Source: Nitrospinaceae bacterium (GTDB taxonomy: Bacteria > Nitrospinota > Nitrospinia > Nitrospinales > JACRGP01). Taken from it: 39,826 nucleotides of DNA. The notes beneath the pieces are model-generated. The model saw only the letters and a program-made list of their open reading frames with translations, did not search any database and was not told the DNA's origin. The DNA lies in assembly GCA_029261575.1 (NCBI GenBank), contig JAJDBD010000181.1, positions 1-39,826 of the forward strand, in the 5' to 3' direction. The position numbers and the translations under genes are program-made. Positions 19,504 to 27,638 of this stretch are shown piece by piece. Within the stretch, counting starts at the first letter, position 1; the number at the start of each line of letters is the position of its first letter.

Positions 19504-19538
19504 CAAAAAAAATTACACAGATCGGGTAATGAAAAAAA

Positions 19539-20939
19539 TTAAAAGCGCGCGTGCTTGGGGGTGCGGGGGAAGGGAATGACGTCGCGGATGTTTTCCATCC
19601 CGGTGACGAACTGGACGAGACGCTCGAACCCAAGTCCAAACCCGGAATGCGGGGCGGAGCCGAATCGCCGCAGGTCCAGGTACCACCCGTACTCTTCAGG
19701 ATCGACGCCTTTGGCTTTCATCCGCTCTAAAAGGATTTCATAATCGTCTTCGCGCTGACTTCCGCCGATGATCTCGCCCAGCTTGGGAAGCAGGACGTCC
19801 ATGGCGCGGACGGTTTCCCTGTCCTCGTTGAGTTTCATGTAAAACGGTTTGATGGATTCGGGGTAGTTGTAGAGTACGACGGGTTTCTTGAAAGCTTCCT
19901 CGGCCAGGTAGCGTTCGTGCTCCGCCTGCAGGTTGCATCCCCATTCGACGGCGTATTGGAATGTCTTGTTGGATTTTTGCAAAAGGTGGATGGCGTCGGA
20001 ATAATGGATGCGCTCGAAACTGTTGTCCACAATATTTTTTAAAGTCGTCAGAATCGTGGAATCGATCCGCTGATTGAAAAATTCCATGTCGTCGGCGCAG
20101 TTTTCCAGCACGTCGCGAACGAGGTACTTGATAAATTCCTCCGCCAGGTCCATGTCGTCGTCGAGGTCGTAGAAGGCCATTTCCGGCTCGACCATCCAGA
20201 ACTCCGCGAGGTGTCGGCTGGTGTTGGAATTTTCCGCGCGGAAGGTGGGACCGAAGGTATAAATTTCGCCCAGGGCCAGGGCATAGGCTTCTCCCTCCAA
20301 CTGGCCGCTCACTGTCAGGCCGGTTTTATCGCCGAAAAAATCCTGGCTGAAATCCGCCTTACCGTCGACTTTGGGAACATGGTCCAAATCCAGCGTGGTG
20401 ACCTGAAACATCTCCCCGGCGCCCTCGCAATCGCTTGCGGTGATGATAGGCGTGTGCAGGTAGACGAATCCGCGCTCGTTAAAAAATTTATGAATGGCCC
20501 AGGCCAGGCGATTCCGCACGCGCATCACCGCGCCCATGGTGTTGGTGCGCGGGCGCAAATGGGCGATCTCGCGCAAAAACTCAAAGGAATGCCGTTTCTT
20601 TTGCAGGGGATATTTCTCCGGGTCGGCGCTTCCGTAAATTTTCAGTTTCTTGACCTGCAACTCCACGGACTGGCCCTTCGCGGGGGATTCCACCAGGTTT
20701 CCCAACAGGTCCACGCAACTGCCGGTGGTCAATTGATGCGTCAATTCGTCGTAGCCGGGAAGGTTCGCGTCGATGATGGCCTGCAGGTTCTTCAAACAGG
20801 ACCCGTCATTGACTTCCAAAAAGGAAAACCCGCCCTTGGAATCCCGGCGCGTGCGCACCCAGCCCTGGACCCGGACGTTTTCCACTGCCGCTCCGCTTTC
20901 CAGAAGAGTCTTTATTTTTTGTCTTTTAATTTTCGCCAT
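19539..20939 (-). CDS. asnS: Asparaginyl-tRNA synthetase
   Basis: A complete 466-residue class II aminoacyl-tRNA synthetase that charges tRNA-Asn. An N-terminal OB-fold anticodon-binding domain (about 15-105: [22 protein letters not shown]) precedes the catalytic domain. Motif 2 appears as [19 protein letters not shown] and motif 3 as [15 protein letters not shown], and the C-terminus [17 protein letters not shown] is typical of AsnS. Its presence suggests direct Asn-tRNA formation. There is no Shine-Dalgarno; the A/T-only leader has TATAAA ending 9 nt before ATG, so the transcript may be nearly leaderless, though I see no good -35. It lies just upstream of arsR in the same direction. Confidence 0.97.
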   Translation of the reverse strand: MAKIKRQKIKTLLESGAAVENVRVQGWVRTRRDSKGGFSFLEVNDGSCLKNLQAIIDANLPGYDELTHQLTTGSCVDLLGNLVESPAKGQSVELQVKKLKIYGSADPEKYPLQKKRHSFEFLREIAHLRPRTNTMGAVMRVRNRLAWAIHKFFNERGFVYLHTPIITASDCEGAGEMFQVTTLDLDHVPKVDGKADFSQDFFGDKTGLTVSGQLEGEAYALALGEIYTFGPTFRAENSNTSRHLAEFWMVEPEMAFYDLDDDMDLAEEFIKYLVRDVLENCADDMEFFNQRIDSTILTTLKNIVDNSFERIHYSDAIHLLQKSNKTFQYAVEWGCNLQAEHERYLAEEAFKKPVVLYNYPESIKPFYMKLNEDRETVRAMDVLLPKLGEIIGGSQREDDYEILLERMKAKGVDPEEYGWYLDLRRFGSAPHSGFGLGFERLVQFVTGMENIRDVIPFPRTPKHARF

Positions 20940-21035
20940 GATTTTATTTTATATTTTCAAAAAGTTTAACACGAAATGCGCGACGGCTAACGGGAAAATC
21001 CGGCGCTGTGGAAGGCGTTGGGGGCGCGGATCGCA

Positions 21036-21064
21036 TTGACATCAAGCGTCTTTTTGGTTATTTT
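21036..21064 (+). promoter_or_regulatory. Sigma70-type promoter of the yggT-yggU-mtnA operon
   Basis: A perfect TTGACA at 21036-21041, a 17-bp spacer, then TATTTT at 21059-21064 (4 of 6). Transcription would start near 21071, giving a leader of about 77 nt that includes a GGCCC/GGGCC inverted repeat. Confidence 0.6.
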
Positions 21065-21147
21065 AAATTCCGGATTTAATAAAGCCAATCCTGTTCTGGC
21101 CCTTCGTTCCGGACCGGGCCGCCCCGCCGCAAATTCTTTTAACTCTG

Positions 21148-21456
21148 GTGAATGTATTGTTTATTTTCGCTAATTTTTTACAAGCCACCGCGACCATCCT
21201 CGACATGGCTTTGACCCTTTATATGTGGATCGTTATTATCCGGGCGCTTCTTTCCTGGGTGAATCCCGATCCCTACAATCCCATCGTTCAATTTTTACAC
21301 CGCGTCACCGATCCCTTGATGGACCAGATTCGCCGGTTGATTCCCATGTCCGGAATGGGGATCGATTTTTCTCCCATCATCGTGATCATGGGAATCATCT
21401 TTTTAAGAACTTTTTTAGTGCAATCGCTCAGCCAGATCGCCATGCAAATGCAATGA
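21148..21456 (+). CDS. yggT: YggT-family membrane protein
   Basis: A 102-residue protein with two hydrophobic regions (about residues 1-35 and 74-95) around the conserved loop RALLSWVNPDPYNPIVQFLHRVTDPLMDQIRRLIP, the signature of YggT. The family is membrane-bound, often found beside yggU, ftsZ-region genes or proC, and has been linked to osmotic or potassium tolerance in a few species; the mechanism is not known. The start is GTG without an obvious Shine-Dalgarno. It is the first gene of a four-gene rightward operon, 37 bp ahead of yggU. Confidence 0.88.
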   Translation: MNVLFIFANFLQATATILDMALTLYMWIVIIRALLSWVNPDPYNPIVQFLHRVTDPLMDQIRRLIPMSGMGIDFSPIIVIMGIIFLRTFLVQSLSQIAMQMQ

Positions 21457-21493
21457 GTCCGCGATAACCCCCTTCCCCGCCCGGTGTTACGCC

Positions 21494-21818
21494 ATGCCTT
21501 TAAAGGTCAAAAAAGTCGCGGAAGGGATTCAGTTTTCCGCCACACTGCAACCGCGTTCTTCCAAAAATCTTCTGGTCGGCGTATATAATGATACCTTGAA
21601 AATCAAGTTGACCTCGCCCCCCGTGGAGGGGGCGGCCAATAAAATGTGCGTCAAGTTTCTGGCCAAGGTTCTGGGGGTGAGTCCTTCCCGGATATCGATC
21701 GTTCAAGGCCAGACGAGCAAACATAAAACGATTCAAATCGATTCCATGGACGAAAAGGAATTTTTGCAAACCATTCAACCCGCCCTTTCTCCGGCGGCAG
21801 AGGGAGATAAAAATACCC

Positions 21819-21826
<8 letters not shown>
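21494..21826 (+). CDS. YggU/DUF167-family protein
   Basis: A 110-residue cytoplasmic protein of the DUF167 family. The conserved motifs are [33 protein letters not shown] (the PPVEGAAN core) and [23 protein letters not shown]. The biochemical function is unknown, and the gene commonly follows yggT, as here. Its last codons overlap mtnA by 8 nt, so the two are translationally coupled. The C-terminal tail after the domain is Asn/Lys-rich and short. Confidence 0.9.
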
Positions 21827-22855
<1,029 letters not shown>

Positions 22856-22859
<4 letters not shown>

Positions 22860-23845
22860 AGGCCATGATACTGGCGGCGGGATTCGGCGCGCGCCATGCG
22901 CCACTGACGCGCTTCCTCCCCAAACCGATGTTTCCGGTGATGAATCGGCCCATCCTGGAGCATACCCTGCGTTATTTGAAGTCGCACGGTTTCCGCGAGA
23001 TCGTCGTCAACCTCCACCACCTTCCCAATGCGGTGATGGATTATTTTGGCAACGGAAGCGATTTTGGAATCGACGTCGTTTATTCCAGGGAGCCTGCAAT
23101 TTTGGGGACGGCTGGGGGAATCAAGCTGGCGCAGTCTCATCTGGAGGACGGAACGTTTTTAGTCGTCAACAGCGACATTCTGACGGACGTCGATCTCGGC
23201 GCCATGCTCGAATTCCATCGATCCAATCGCTCGCGCCTGACCCTGGCGTTGACGCCCACCCCATCGGCGGAGCGCCACGACCCGATCGAGGTGGATGAGA
23301 CCGGGCGTATCGTTCACTTCGTCGGAGCCTCGTCAAAAAACATTCCGGAGTTTACCTCCCGGTCGACGTTTACTGGAATCCAAATCATGGAACCCGAAAT
23401 TTTCGAGCGTATTCCCGACGGGCGTTTTTGCGGAACCACGGACGAAATTTTTCCGGCCATGGTGGAGGAAGGCGTCAACGTATTCGGATACCTTCACGGA
23501 GGTTATTGGCGGGACATGGGAACGCGCGCGGGGTACCTTCAACTGCACCGGGATATCTTCGACGGAGCCGCGCGGCTGATAGACGATACAAGCTTTGACC
23601 AGGATTCCAAGACCTGCATTGGAAAAGATTGCGAAATCGCCCCCGACGCGCAAGTCGGCCCCTACGCTGTCCTGGGGGACGGATGCAAAGTGGGTGAAGG
23701 CGCCCAAATCGAAAATTCCGTTTGCTGGGAAAACGCGGTCATAGGCCCGCGCGCCATAGTTCAAAACTCCATCCTCAGTCAGGGGACGCGGGTTACGGAA
23801 GGCACACGAATCGCCGATGAATCCTTAGCGCTCCCATCCCCGTAA
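22856..23845 (+). CDS. Sugar-phosphate nucleotidyltransferase with left-handed beta-helix tail
   Basis: A 329-residue nucleotidyltransferase. The N-terminal signature [20 protein letters not shown] (residues 5-24) and VVNSDIL (metal-binding Asp) mark the GT-A-type fold that joins an NTP to a sugar 1-phosphate. From about residue 255, hexapeptide repeats ([20 protein letters not shown] and on) form a left-handed beta-helix. The architecture fits mannose-1-phosphate guanylyltransferase-like or MurU-like enzymes; which sugar and NTP are used cannot be decided. In the usual motif an Arg-rich GTR sequence occurs, and here it is GARHAPLT. The ATGA overlap with mtnA shows coupling. It ends the operon and is followed by the minus-strand terminator. 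Confidence 0.85.
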
Positions 23846-23852
23846 AATGCGC

Positions 23853-23890
23853 AAAAAAAACCGCCGACCGGGGTAGCCCCCGGGGGCGGT
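23853..23890 (-). terminator. Intrinsic terminator for leftward transcription
   Basis: A GC-rich hairpin at 23860-23890 (outer arms ACCGCC/GGCGGT, inner arms CCGGGG/CCCCGG) is followed on the minus strand by eight T residues (plus-strand A-run 23853-23860). It fits termination of the DUF3386-like gene transcript about 195 nt past its stop. Rightward it also faces the operon end, but its T-run there is poor. Confidence 0.75.
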
Positions 23891-23891
23891 A

Positions 23892-23950
23892 TTTGATTTA
23901 CAAACCCAATGTGGCTTGTAGCCTCACCGTATAGGCTCCGCCTATCGCCT
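23892..23950 (+). repeat. Intergenic repeat, module A, copy 1
   Basis: Begins TTTGATTTACAAACCCAATG and contains GGCTTGTAGC and CCGTAT. It aligns closely with 23989-24050 (roughly three quarters identical by eye) and more loosely with 6933-6987. Confidence 0.7.
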
Positions 23951-23967
23951 CCAGGCGCTGGCCTGGC
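23947..23967 (+). repeat. Intergenic repeat, module B, partial copy
   Basis: GCCTCCAGGCGCTGGCCTGGC. It shares about 20 bp with the elements at 5139-5166 and 6903-6930. It is followed by a second GC-rich hairpin, GGGCG-AG-CGCCC, at 23969-23980, and then by module A copy 2. Confidence 0.65.
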
Positions 23968-23988
23968 CGGGCGAGCGCCCGGTGGCAA

Positions 23989-24050
23989 TATTGACTTGCA
24001 AACTCAACTTGGCTTGTAGCGTCCACCGCATAAGCTAAGCCTACTGGCCT
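23989..24050 (+). repeat. Intergenic repeat, module A, copy 2
   Basis: Begins TATTGACTTGCAAACTCAAC and contains GGCTTGTAGC and CCGCATAAGCTAAGCCTA. It is a direct repeat of 23892-23950, separated from it by module B. It lies just past the stop codon of the DUF3386-like gene on the opposite strand. Confidence 0.7.
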
Positions 24051-24083
24051 CGGCAACACGCCGGCCAATTATTATAGGTCCCC

Positions 24084-24761
24084 TTATAACAGTTTGTGAG
24101 CGCTCAGGGTCATCGTGCTGACCACGATTTCGCCGTCCTGCATATCGATGATGCGCCTTTGTTCTGGCAGGTCCGCCTCGCCCACTCGGGTATAGGCGTC
24201 GGTATAACTCTCCACGTTTTTAATGCCCTTTTTTTCAGGGTGGAGGTAGAACACCGTGTACTTGCCGGTTAAAAATTTTCCGTCCGCATTTTTAACGCTG
24301 TCTTCGATGTTGATGGAAAATGAAAAGCGCGGCGTGGAGCGGTTGATCTGCCGAATCCTGCCGTCCTTGATCCGGTAAAAAGAACTCATGCCGTCGCCGC
24401 CCATGTTGACGATGCGGCCCAATGGATGCGATCCGTCGTCGCCAAAACTCAATTTGTATTTGCCGTCGGACTCGTCGAATGAACGCGGGCCGCGATGCAT
24501 GGCGATGGAACCCAGATTTTCCGACGCGAATTCCTTATGAGATTCCCCTTCCAAACTCGACTCGATCTCTTTGGGACCTTTTACGGTAACGGAGCCTTTT
24601 TCTTCCTTGCCGTTGATGTTGACGCAAATATCGGCGCTGAATCCCTTGAATCCATCGGGCCATCGCGCGGTATTGGAAAAAACTTCGCGCATGGCCGTTC
24701 GCGCTTCAGAATCGTCTTCGGCGGCGGTTGCCACGTCCTCCGCTTTGGTGTAGGTTGCCAT
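24084..24761 (-). CDS. DUF3386-like protein
   Basis: A 225-residue soluble protein without signal peptide. The start ARTAMREVFSNTARWPDGFKGFSADICVNINGKEEKGSVTV and the late region (RRIIDMQDGEIVVSTMTLSAHKLL) look like DUF3386, a family best known from cyanobacteria and plants whose function is unknown. I recognise it from memory only, so the family call is tentative. The gene has the strongest Shine-Dalgarno in the window, AAGGAG 8 nt before ATG, suggesting efficient translation. A TATAAT directly upstream of that site cannot be its -10, because transcription would then start past the Shine-Dalgarno. The transcript probably ends at the terminator near 23860. Confidence 0.65.
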   Translation of the reverse strand: MATYTKAEDVATAAEDDSEARTAMREVFSNTARWPDGFKGFSADICVNINGKEEKGSVTVKGPKEIESSLEGESHKEFASENLGSIAMHRGPRSFDESDGKYKLSFGDDGSHPLGRIVNMGGDGMSSFYRIKDGRIRQINRSTPRFSFSINIEDSVKNADGKFLTGKYTVFYLHPEKKGIKNVESYTDAYTRVGEADLPEQRRIIDMQDGEIVVSTMTLSAHKLL

Positions 24762-24901
24762 TATTAACGCTCCTTATTATAAATTCATTTAGTTGAATAG
24801 ATATCAATCGCCGCCCGCCTATGGATCGCTCCAATTAAAACGAAACGGCGCTTCACCCTCCGCCTTAAGTAAGGTCCGAAGGAAACTCGGAAAAATGGAA
24901 C

Positions 24902-25942
24902 TTAAAAATAAATTTCTACCTTGGCGTTCTTTTTTATGTCTTCCAGGTATTTGGCGATGATGGTCTTGGCCTCCTGGGTGTACAAATATCTTTGAATCGA
25001 TTCTTTCACTTCATCAAATGGAGCGTACTCCGCAGCCTTGACCTCGTTGAGTTTGATGATGTGATAACCAAATCCCGTTTCGACGACGCCGCTAACCTCG
25101 CCGGGTTTTAGCTTGTCGACTGCCGCGTCGAATTCGCCGGGGAAGACTCCTTTATAGATGAAATCCAAATCTCCGCCGGAAGGGGCGCTGGCGACGTCCT
25201 CGGAATATTTTTTGGCCAAATCGCCAAAATCCGCGCCGCCATTGGCTTCTTCAAGGACCTTATCCATCCTCTCCCTGGCTTCCTTGCTATGCTCCGCCTT
25301 CTTGGCTTCCACTTCCTCGGGAGAAACGGATTTGCGCTTGTCGGGCGGGAAATGGAACATGAAAATGTGCTGCACTCGAAAGGCCTCGGGCCGGAAAAAG
25401 TTTTCCTTATTATCGTCGTAAAATTTTTGCACGGATTTCTCGTCGATATCGATTTTTCCTTCCACCTGGTCGCGAAGTATATTGTGCGAAACGGTATCGA
25501 TCTCAATCGATTTTTTGATTTCGTCGAGATCGATCCCTCTTTGCTCTAACGCCTTATTGAACTCCGTCTCGTTGGCGTAACCGGCTTTTAGCTTTTCCAA
25601 TTCCTCGTTGATGATATCCTTCGAAACCGTTTGGTCAGTTCCCTTACCTTTTTGGTACAAAATTTCCCGGACAATTTCCTTGTCGACGATATCCCGGATT
25701 ATTTCCACGCTTTGCTTTTTATTGATTTCCTTTTTTACCAGCTTCACAACCCGGTTGAATTCGAATTTTACAAACTTCGAATTGATTTCAACTCCATTGA
25801 CGCGAGCGACAATGTCGGGAATATTAAGCTCTTGGGTATAGTCCTTTTCAAAATAAGGTTCGGCGCCAGACGCCGCTTCCCCAAATAAGATCAGGCCAAA
25901 AACGAAAACCAAACTCCAGAATGATAGCAAAGACCGTCGCAT
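24902..25942 (-). CDS. SurA-like periplasmic peptidyl-prolyl isomerase
   Basis: A 346-residue foldase with a signal peptide (about residues 1-27, ending ASGAEP). A SurA-N-like helical chaperone region (about 40-165, with IPDIVARVNGVEINSKFVKFE) is followed by one parvulin domain (about 188-300). The parvulin part shows FRVQHIFMF, ADFGDLAKKYSED, GGDLDFIYKGVFPGEFDAAV and VVETGFGYHIIKL, the standard PpiC motifs. It should assist folding of outer-membrane or secreted proteins in the periplasm. The start ATG has GGAG about 8 nt upstream. A possible promoter lies at 25990-26019. E. coli SurA has two parvulin domains, so this is the shorter single-domain arrangement. Confidence 0.88.
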   Translation of the reverse strand: MRRSLLSFWSLVFVFGLILFGEAASGAEPYFEKDYTQELNIPDIVARVNGVEINSKFVKFEFNRVVKLVKKEINKKQSVEIIRDIVDKEIVREILYQKGKGTDQTVSKDIINEELEKLKAGYANETEFNKALEQRGIDLDEIKKSIEIDTVSHNILRDQVEGKIDIDEKSVQKFYDDNKENFFRPEAFRVQHIFMFHFPPDKRKSVSPEEVEAKKAEHSKEARERMDKVLEEANGGADFGDLAKKYSEDVASAPSGGDLDFIYKGVFPGEFDAAVDKLKPGEVSGVVETGFGYHIIKLNEVKAAEYAPFDEVKESIQRYLYTQEAKTIIAKYLEDIKKNAKVEIYF

Positions 25943-25989
25943 GTAAAATGCTCCACGATGACTGATGTTATTGATATGAATCTATAAGT

Positions 25990-26019
25990 TTTATATACCA
26001 AACCCCGTCATAAAAGCAA
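25990..26019 (-). promoter_or_regulatory. Possible promoter of the parvulin gene
   Basis: Leftward TTGCTT (26019-26014), 18 bp, then TATAAA (25995-25990). The -10 is good (5 of 6) and the -35 poor (3 of 6). A second AT-rich hexamer (TATAGA) follows, so the exact start is uncertain. Confidence 0.35.
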
Positions 26020-26189
26020 CACCGCCGGGCAAATAACCTCAAATAGGATGAAAACGCGCGGGCCAGACGCGCCGTCAAGCAGGCTCCGAACGATAAGTTT
26101 TTATGGTCTTGAAATCAATCCCGGTTTAATATGTTTTCAGATAGCGCGTTCAACTCCCATTGGCCGGTTTCCCCAAAATCCCTCAAAAT

Positions 26190-27185
26190 ATGAATTCCAC
26201 CGACCGAACGCCGAAAACAAACCCTCCCTGCCAGATTTGCGGAGAATCCGCCAACCATGAATTTTATCAGGCACGGGAAATCATGTTTGGATTGGAAGAG
26301 CGTTTTTCTTATTTTAAATGCTCCTCCTGCGGATGTTTGCAAATCGCCCAAATCCCTGAAAATATGGAGCGATTTTATTCCGACGAATACCACGCTTTTT
26401 TTGGACAGGACCACCCGGAGGTAAAGCGAGGCTTTATCGTTAGTCTCGCCAAAAATTTAAGAGACCGTTATGCCGTTTTCAACCGCGGCGCCGTGGGCCG
26501 ATGGCTTTTCACGCGGCGTCCCGTCATGCCCCTTCGCTCCTTGTCTCACATCAAAGTAACGCCCGGCATGCGATTACTGGACGTCGGCTGTGGGCGCGGC
26601 GGATTGCTTTACTCGCTCCGGCAAATGGGCTTTAAAAACCTGTTGGGAATTGATCCGTTTCTCAGCGGGGATCTTCAATACAAAAATGGATTGTCCGTTC
26701 GGAAATGTTCTTTGGGGGAAGTGGAGGGACTTTGGGATATTGTCATGTTCCACCACTCCTTTGAACATATGCCGGATCAGTTAAAAACCCTTCGGCGCGC
26801 CGCCTCTTTATTATCCGAATCCGGAGTGTGCCTGATAAGAATTCCGTTGTCGTCTTCCCGTGCCTGGGAGGAATATGGGGTGGACTGGGTCCAATGGGAC
26901 GCCCCGAGGCATTTCTTCCTGCACACGGTAAAAAGTTTTTCTCTCCTGGCAGAAAAAGCGGGATTGAAAATCGACAAGACGGTTTATGATTCCTCGGAAT
27001 TTCAGTTTTGGGGGAGCGAGCAGTGTCGCCGAAACATTTCTTATTTTTCGGATCGATCTTACAGCGTGAATCCCGAGCGATCCATTTTTACCCCGTCGCA
27101 AATTGAAACTTTCAAACAACGGGCCGCCGAATTGAACGCCGGCGAAAAGGGAGACCAGGCGGCTTTTATTTTGAAGCGAATTTAA
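26190..27185 (+). CDS. Zinc-ribbon SAM-dependent methyltransferase
   Basis: A 331-residue class I methyltransferase. An N-terminal zinc ribbon uses C14, C17, C44 and C47 (CQICGES and CSSCGC). The SAM-binding motif is LLDVGCGRGGLL (129-140), with the later MFHHSFEHMPD segment typical of Methyltransf_11/23 types. Proteins with this ribbon-plus-methylase layout are often sugar or lipid modifying methyltransferases in polysaccharide clusters, but the substrate here cannot be named. I start at ATG 26190 because the zinc ribbon begins soon after; the alternative TTG at 26160 adds unrelated residues. There is no Shine-Dalgarno. The receiver gene follows after 16 bp. Confidence 0.82.
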   Translation: MNSTDRTPKTNPPCQICGESANHEFYQAREIMFGLEERFSYFKCSSCGCLQIAQIPENMERFYSDEYHAFFGQDHPEVKRGFIVSLAKNLRDRYAVFNRGAVGRWLFTRRPVMPLRSLSHIKVTPGMRLLDVGCGRGGLLYSLRQMGFKNLLGIDPFLSGDLQYKNGLSVRKCSLGEVEGLWDIVMFHHSFEHMPDQLKTLRRAASLLSESGVCLIRIPLSSSRAWEEYGVDWVQWDAPRHFFLHTVKSFSLLAEKAGLKIDKTVYDSSEFQFWGSEQCRRNISYFSDRSYSVNPERSIFTPSQIETFKQRAAELNAGEKGDQAAFILKRI

Positions 27186-27201
27186 GCCGCGAATCTAACC
27201 T

Positions 27202-27606
27202 ATGAATCCGGACGCAAAAATTTTAATCGTGGACGACGACGAGGACAACGCTCGCATTCTGGAACATTTTTTGAAACGCGTTTACGCCAACGTCGTCGTC
27301 ACGGACGACGGCTCGAAGGCGTTGGAGCTTTTGGCCCAGGAATCTTATTTGGCGGTTTTTACCGATTGGATGATGCCGGAGATGGACGGCGCAGAACTGA
27401 TTCGTAAAATCCGGAGGGAGATTCAACCGGCGCCCTTGATCGTCATGATGTCCGCAAAAGATAAAAAGCGGGCGCGGCAACAGGCTCTGCAATTTGGCGC
27501 CGACGATTTTTTCGGCAAACCCTTCAACCCCCAGGACGTCGCTTCCTTCCTGGAAAAGTGTTTGGAAAAACAAAAATGCTCGCAACCGTCCAAACCCACC
27601 GAATAA
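27202..27606 (+). CDS. Single-domain response regulator (CheY-like)
   Basis: A 134-residue receiver protein without output domain. The full phosphorylation set is present: D11-D12 in LIVDDDED, phosphoacceptor D55 in FTDWMMPEMDG, S84 in VMMSAKD, and K106 in FFGKPF. It probably acts by protein-protein contact after phosphorylation by an unidentified kinase; no histidine kinase is in the window. It lies 16 bp after the methyltransferase, so it may be co-transcribed with it. The last 15 residues (KQKCSQPSKPTE) are a short polar tail. It converges with the BatA-like gene. Confidence 0.93.
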   Translation: MNPDAKILIVDDDEDNARILEHFLKRVYANVVVTDDGSKALELLAQESYLAVFTDWMMPEMDGAELIRKIRREIQPAPLIVMMSAKDKKRARQQALQFGADDFFGKPFNPQDVASFLEKCLEKQKCSQPSKPTE

Positions 27607-27638
27607 GTTTTCTACCGCCATTCCGGACAATCGCCAAC

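Noticed and set aside
19468-19506. Thirteen-residue N-terminal extension of ArsR from TTG
   Set aside because: The sequence doubles as -35, -10 and operator, and ArsR homologues begin at the downstream Met.
24776-24781. TATAAT upstream of the DUF3386-like gene
   Set aside because: It touches the AAGGAG Shine-Dalgarno; transcription from it would begin after the ribosome site, and the nearest TTGATA is 20 bp away.
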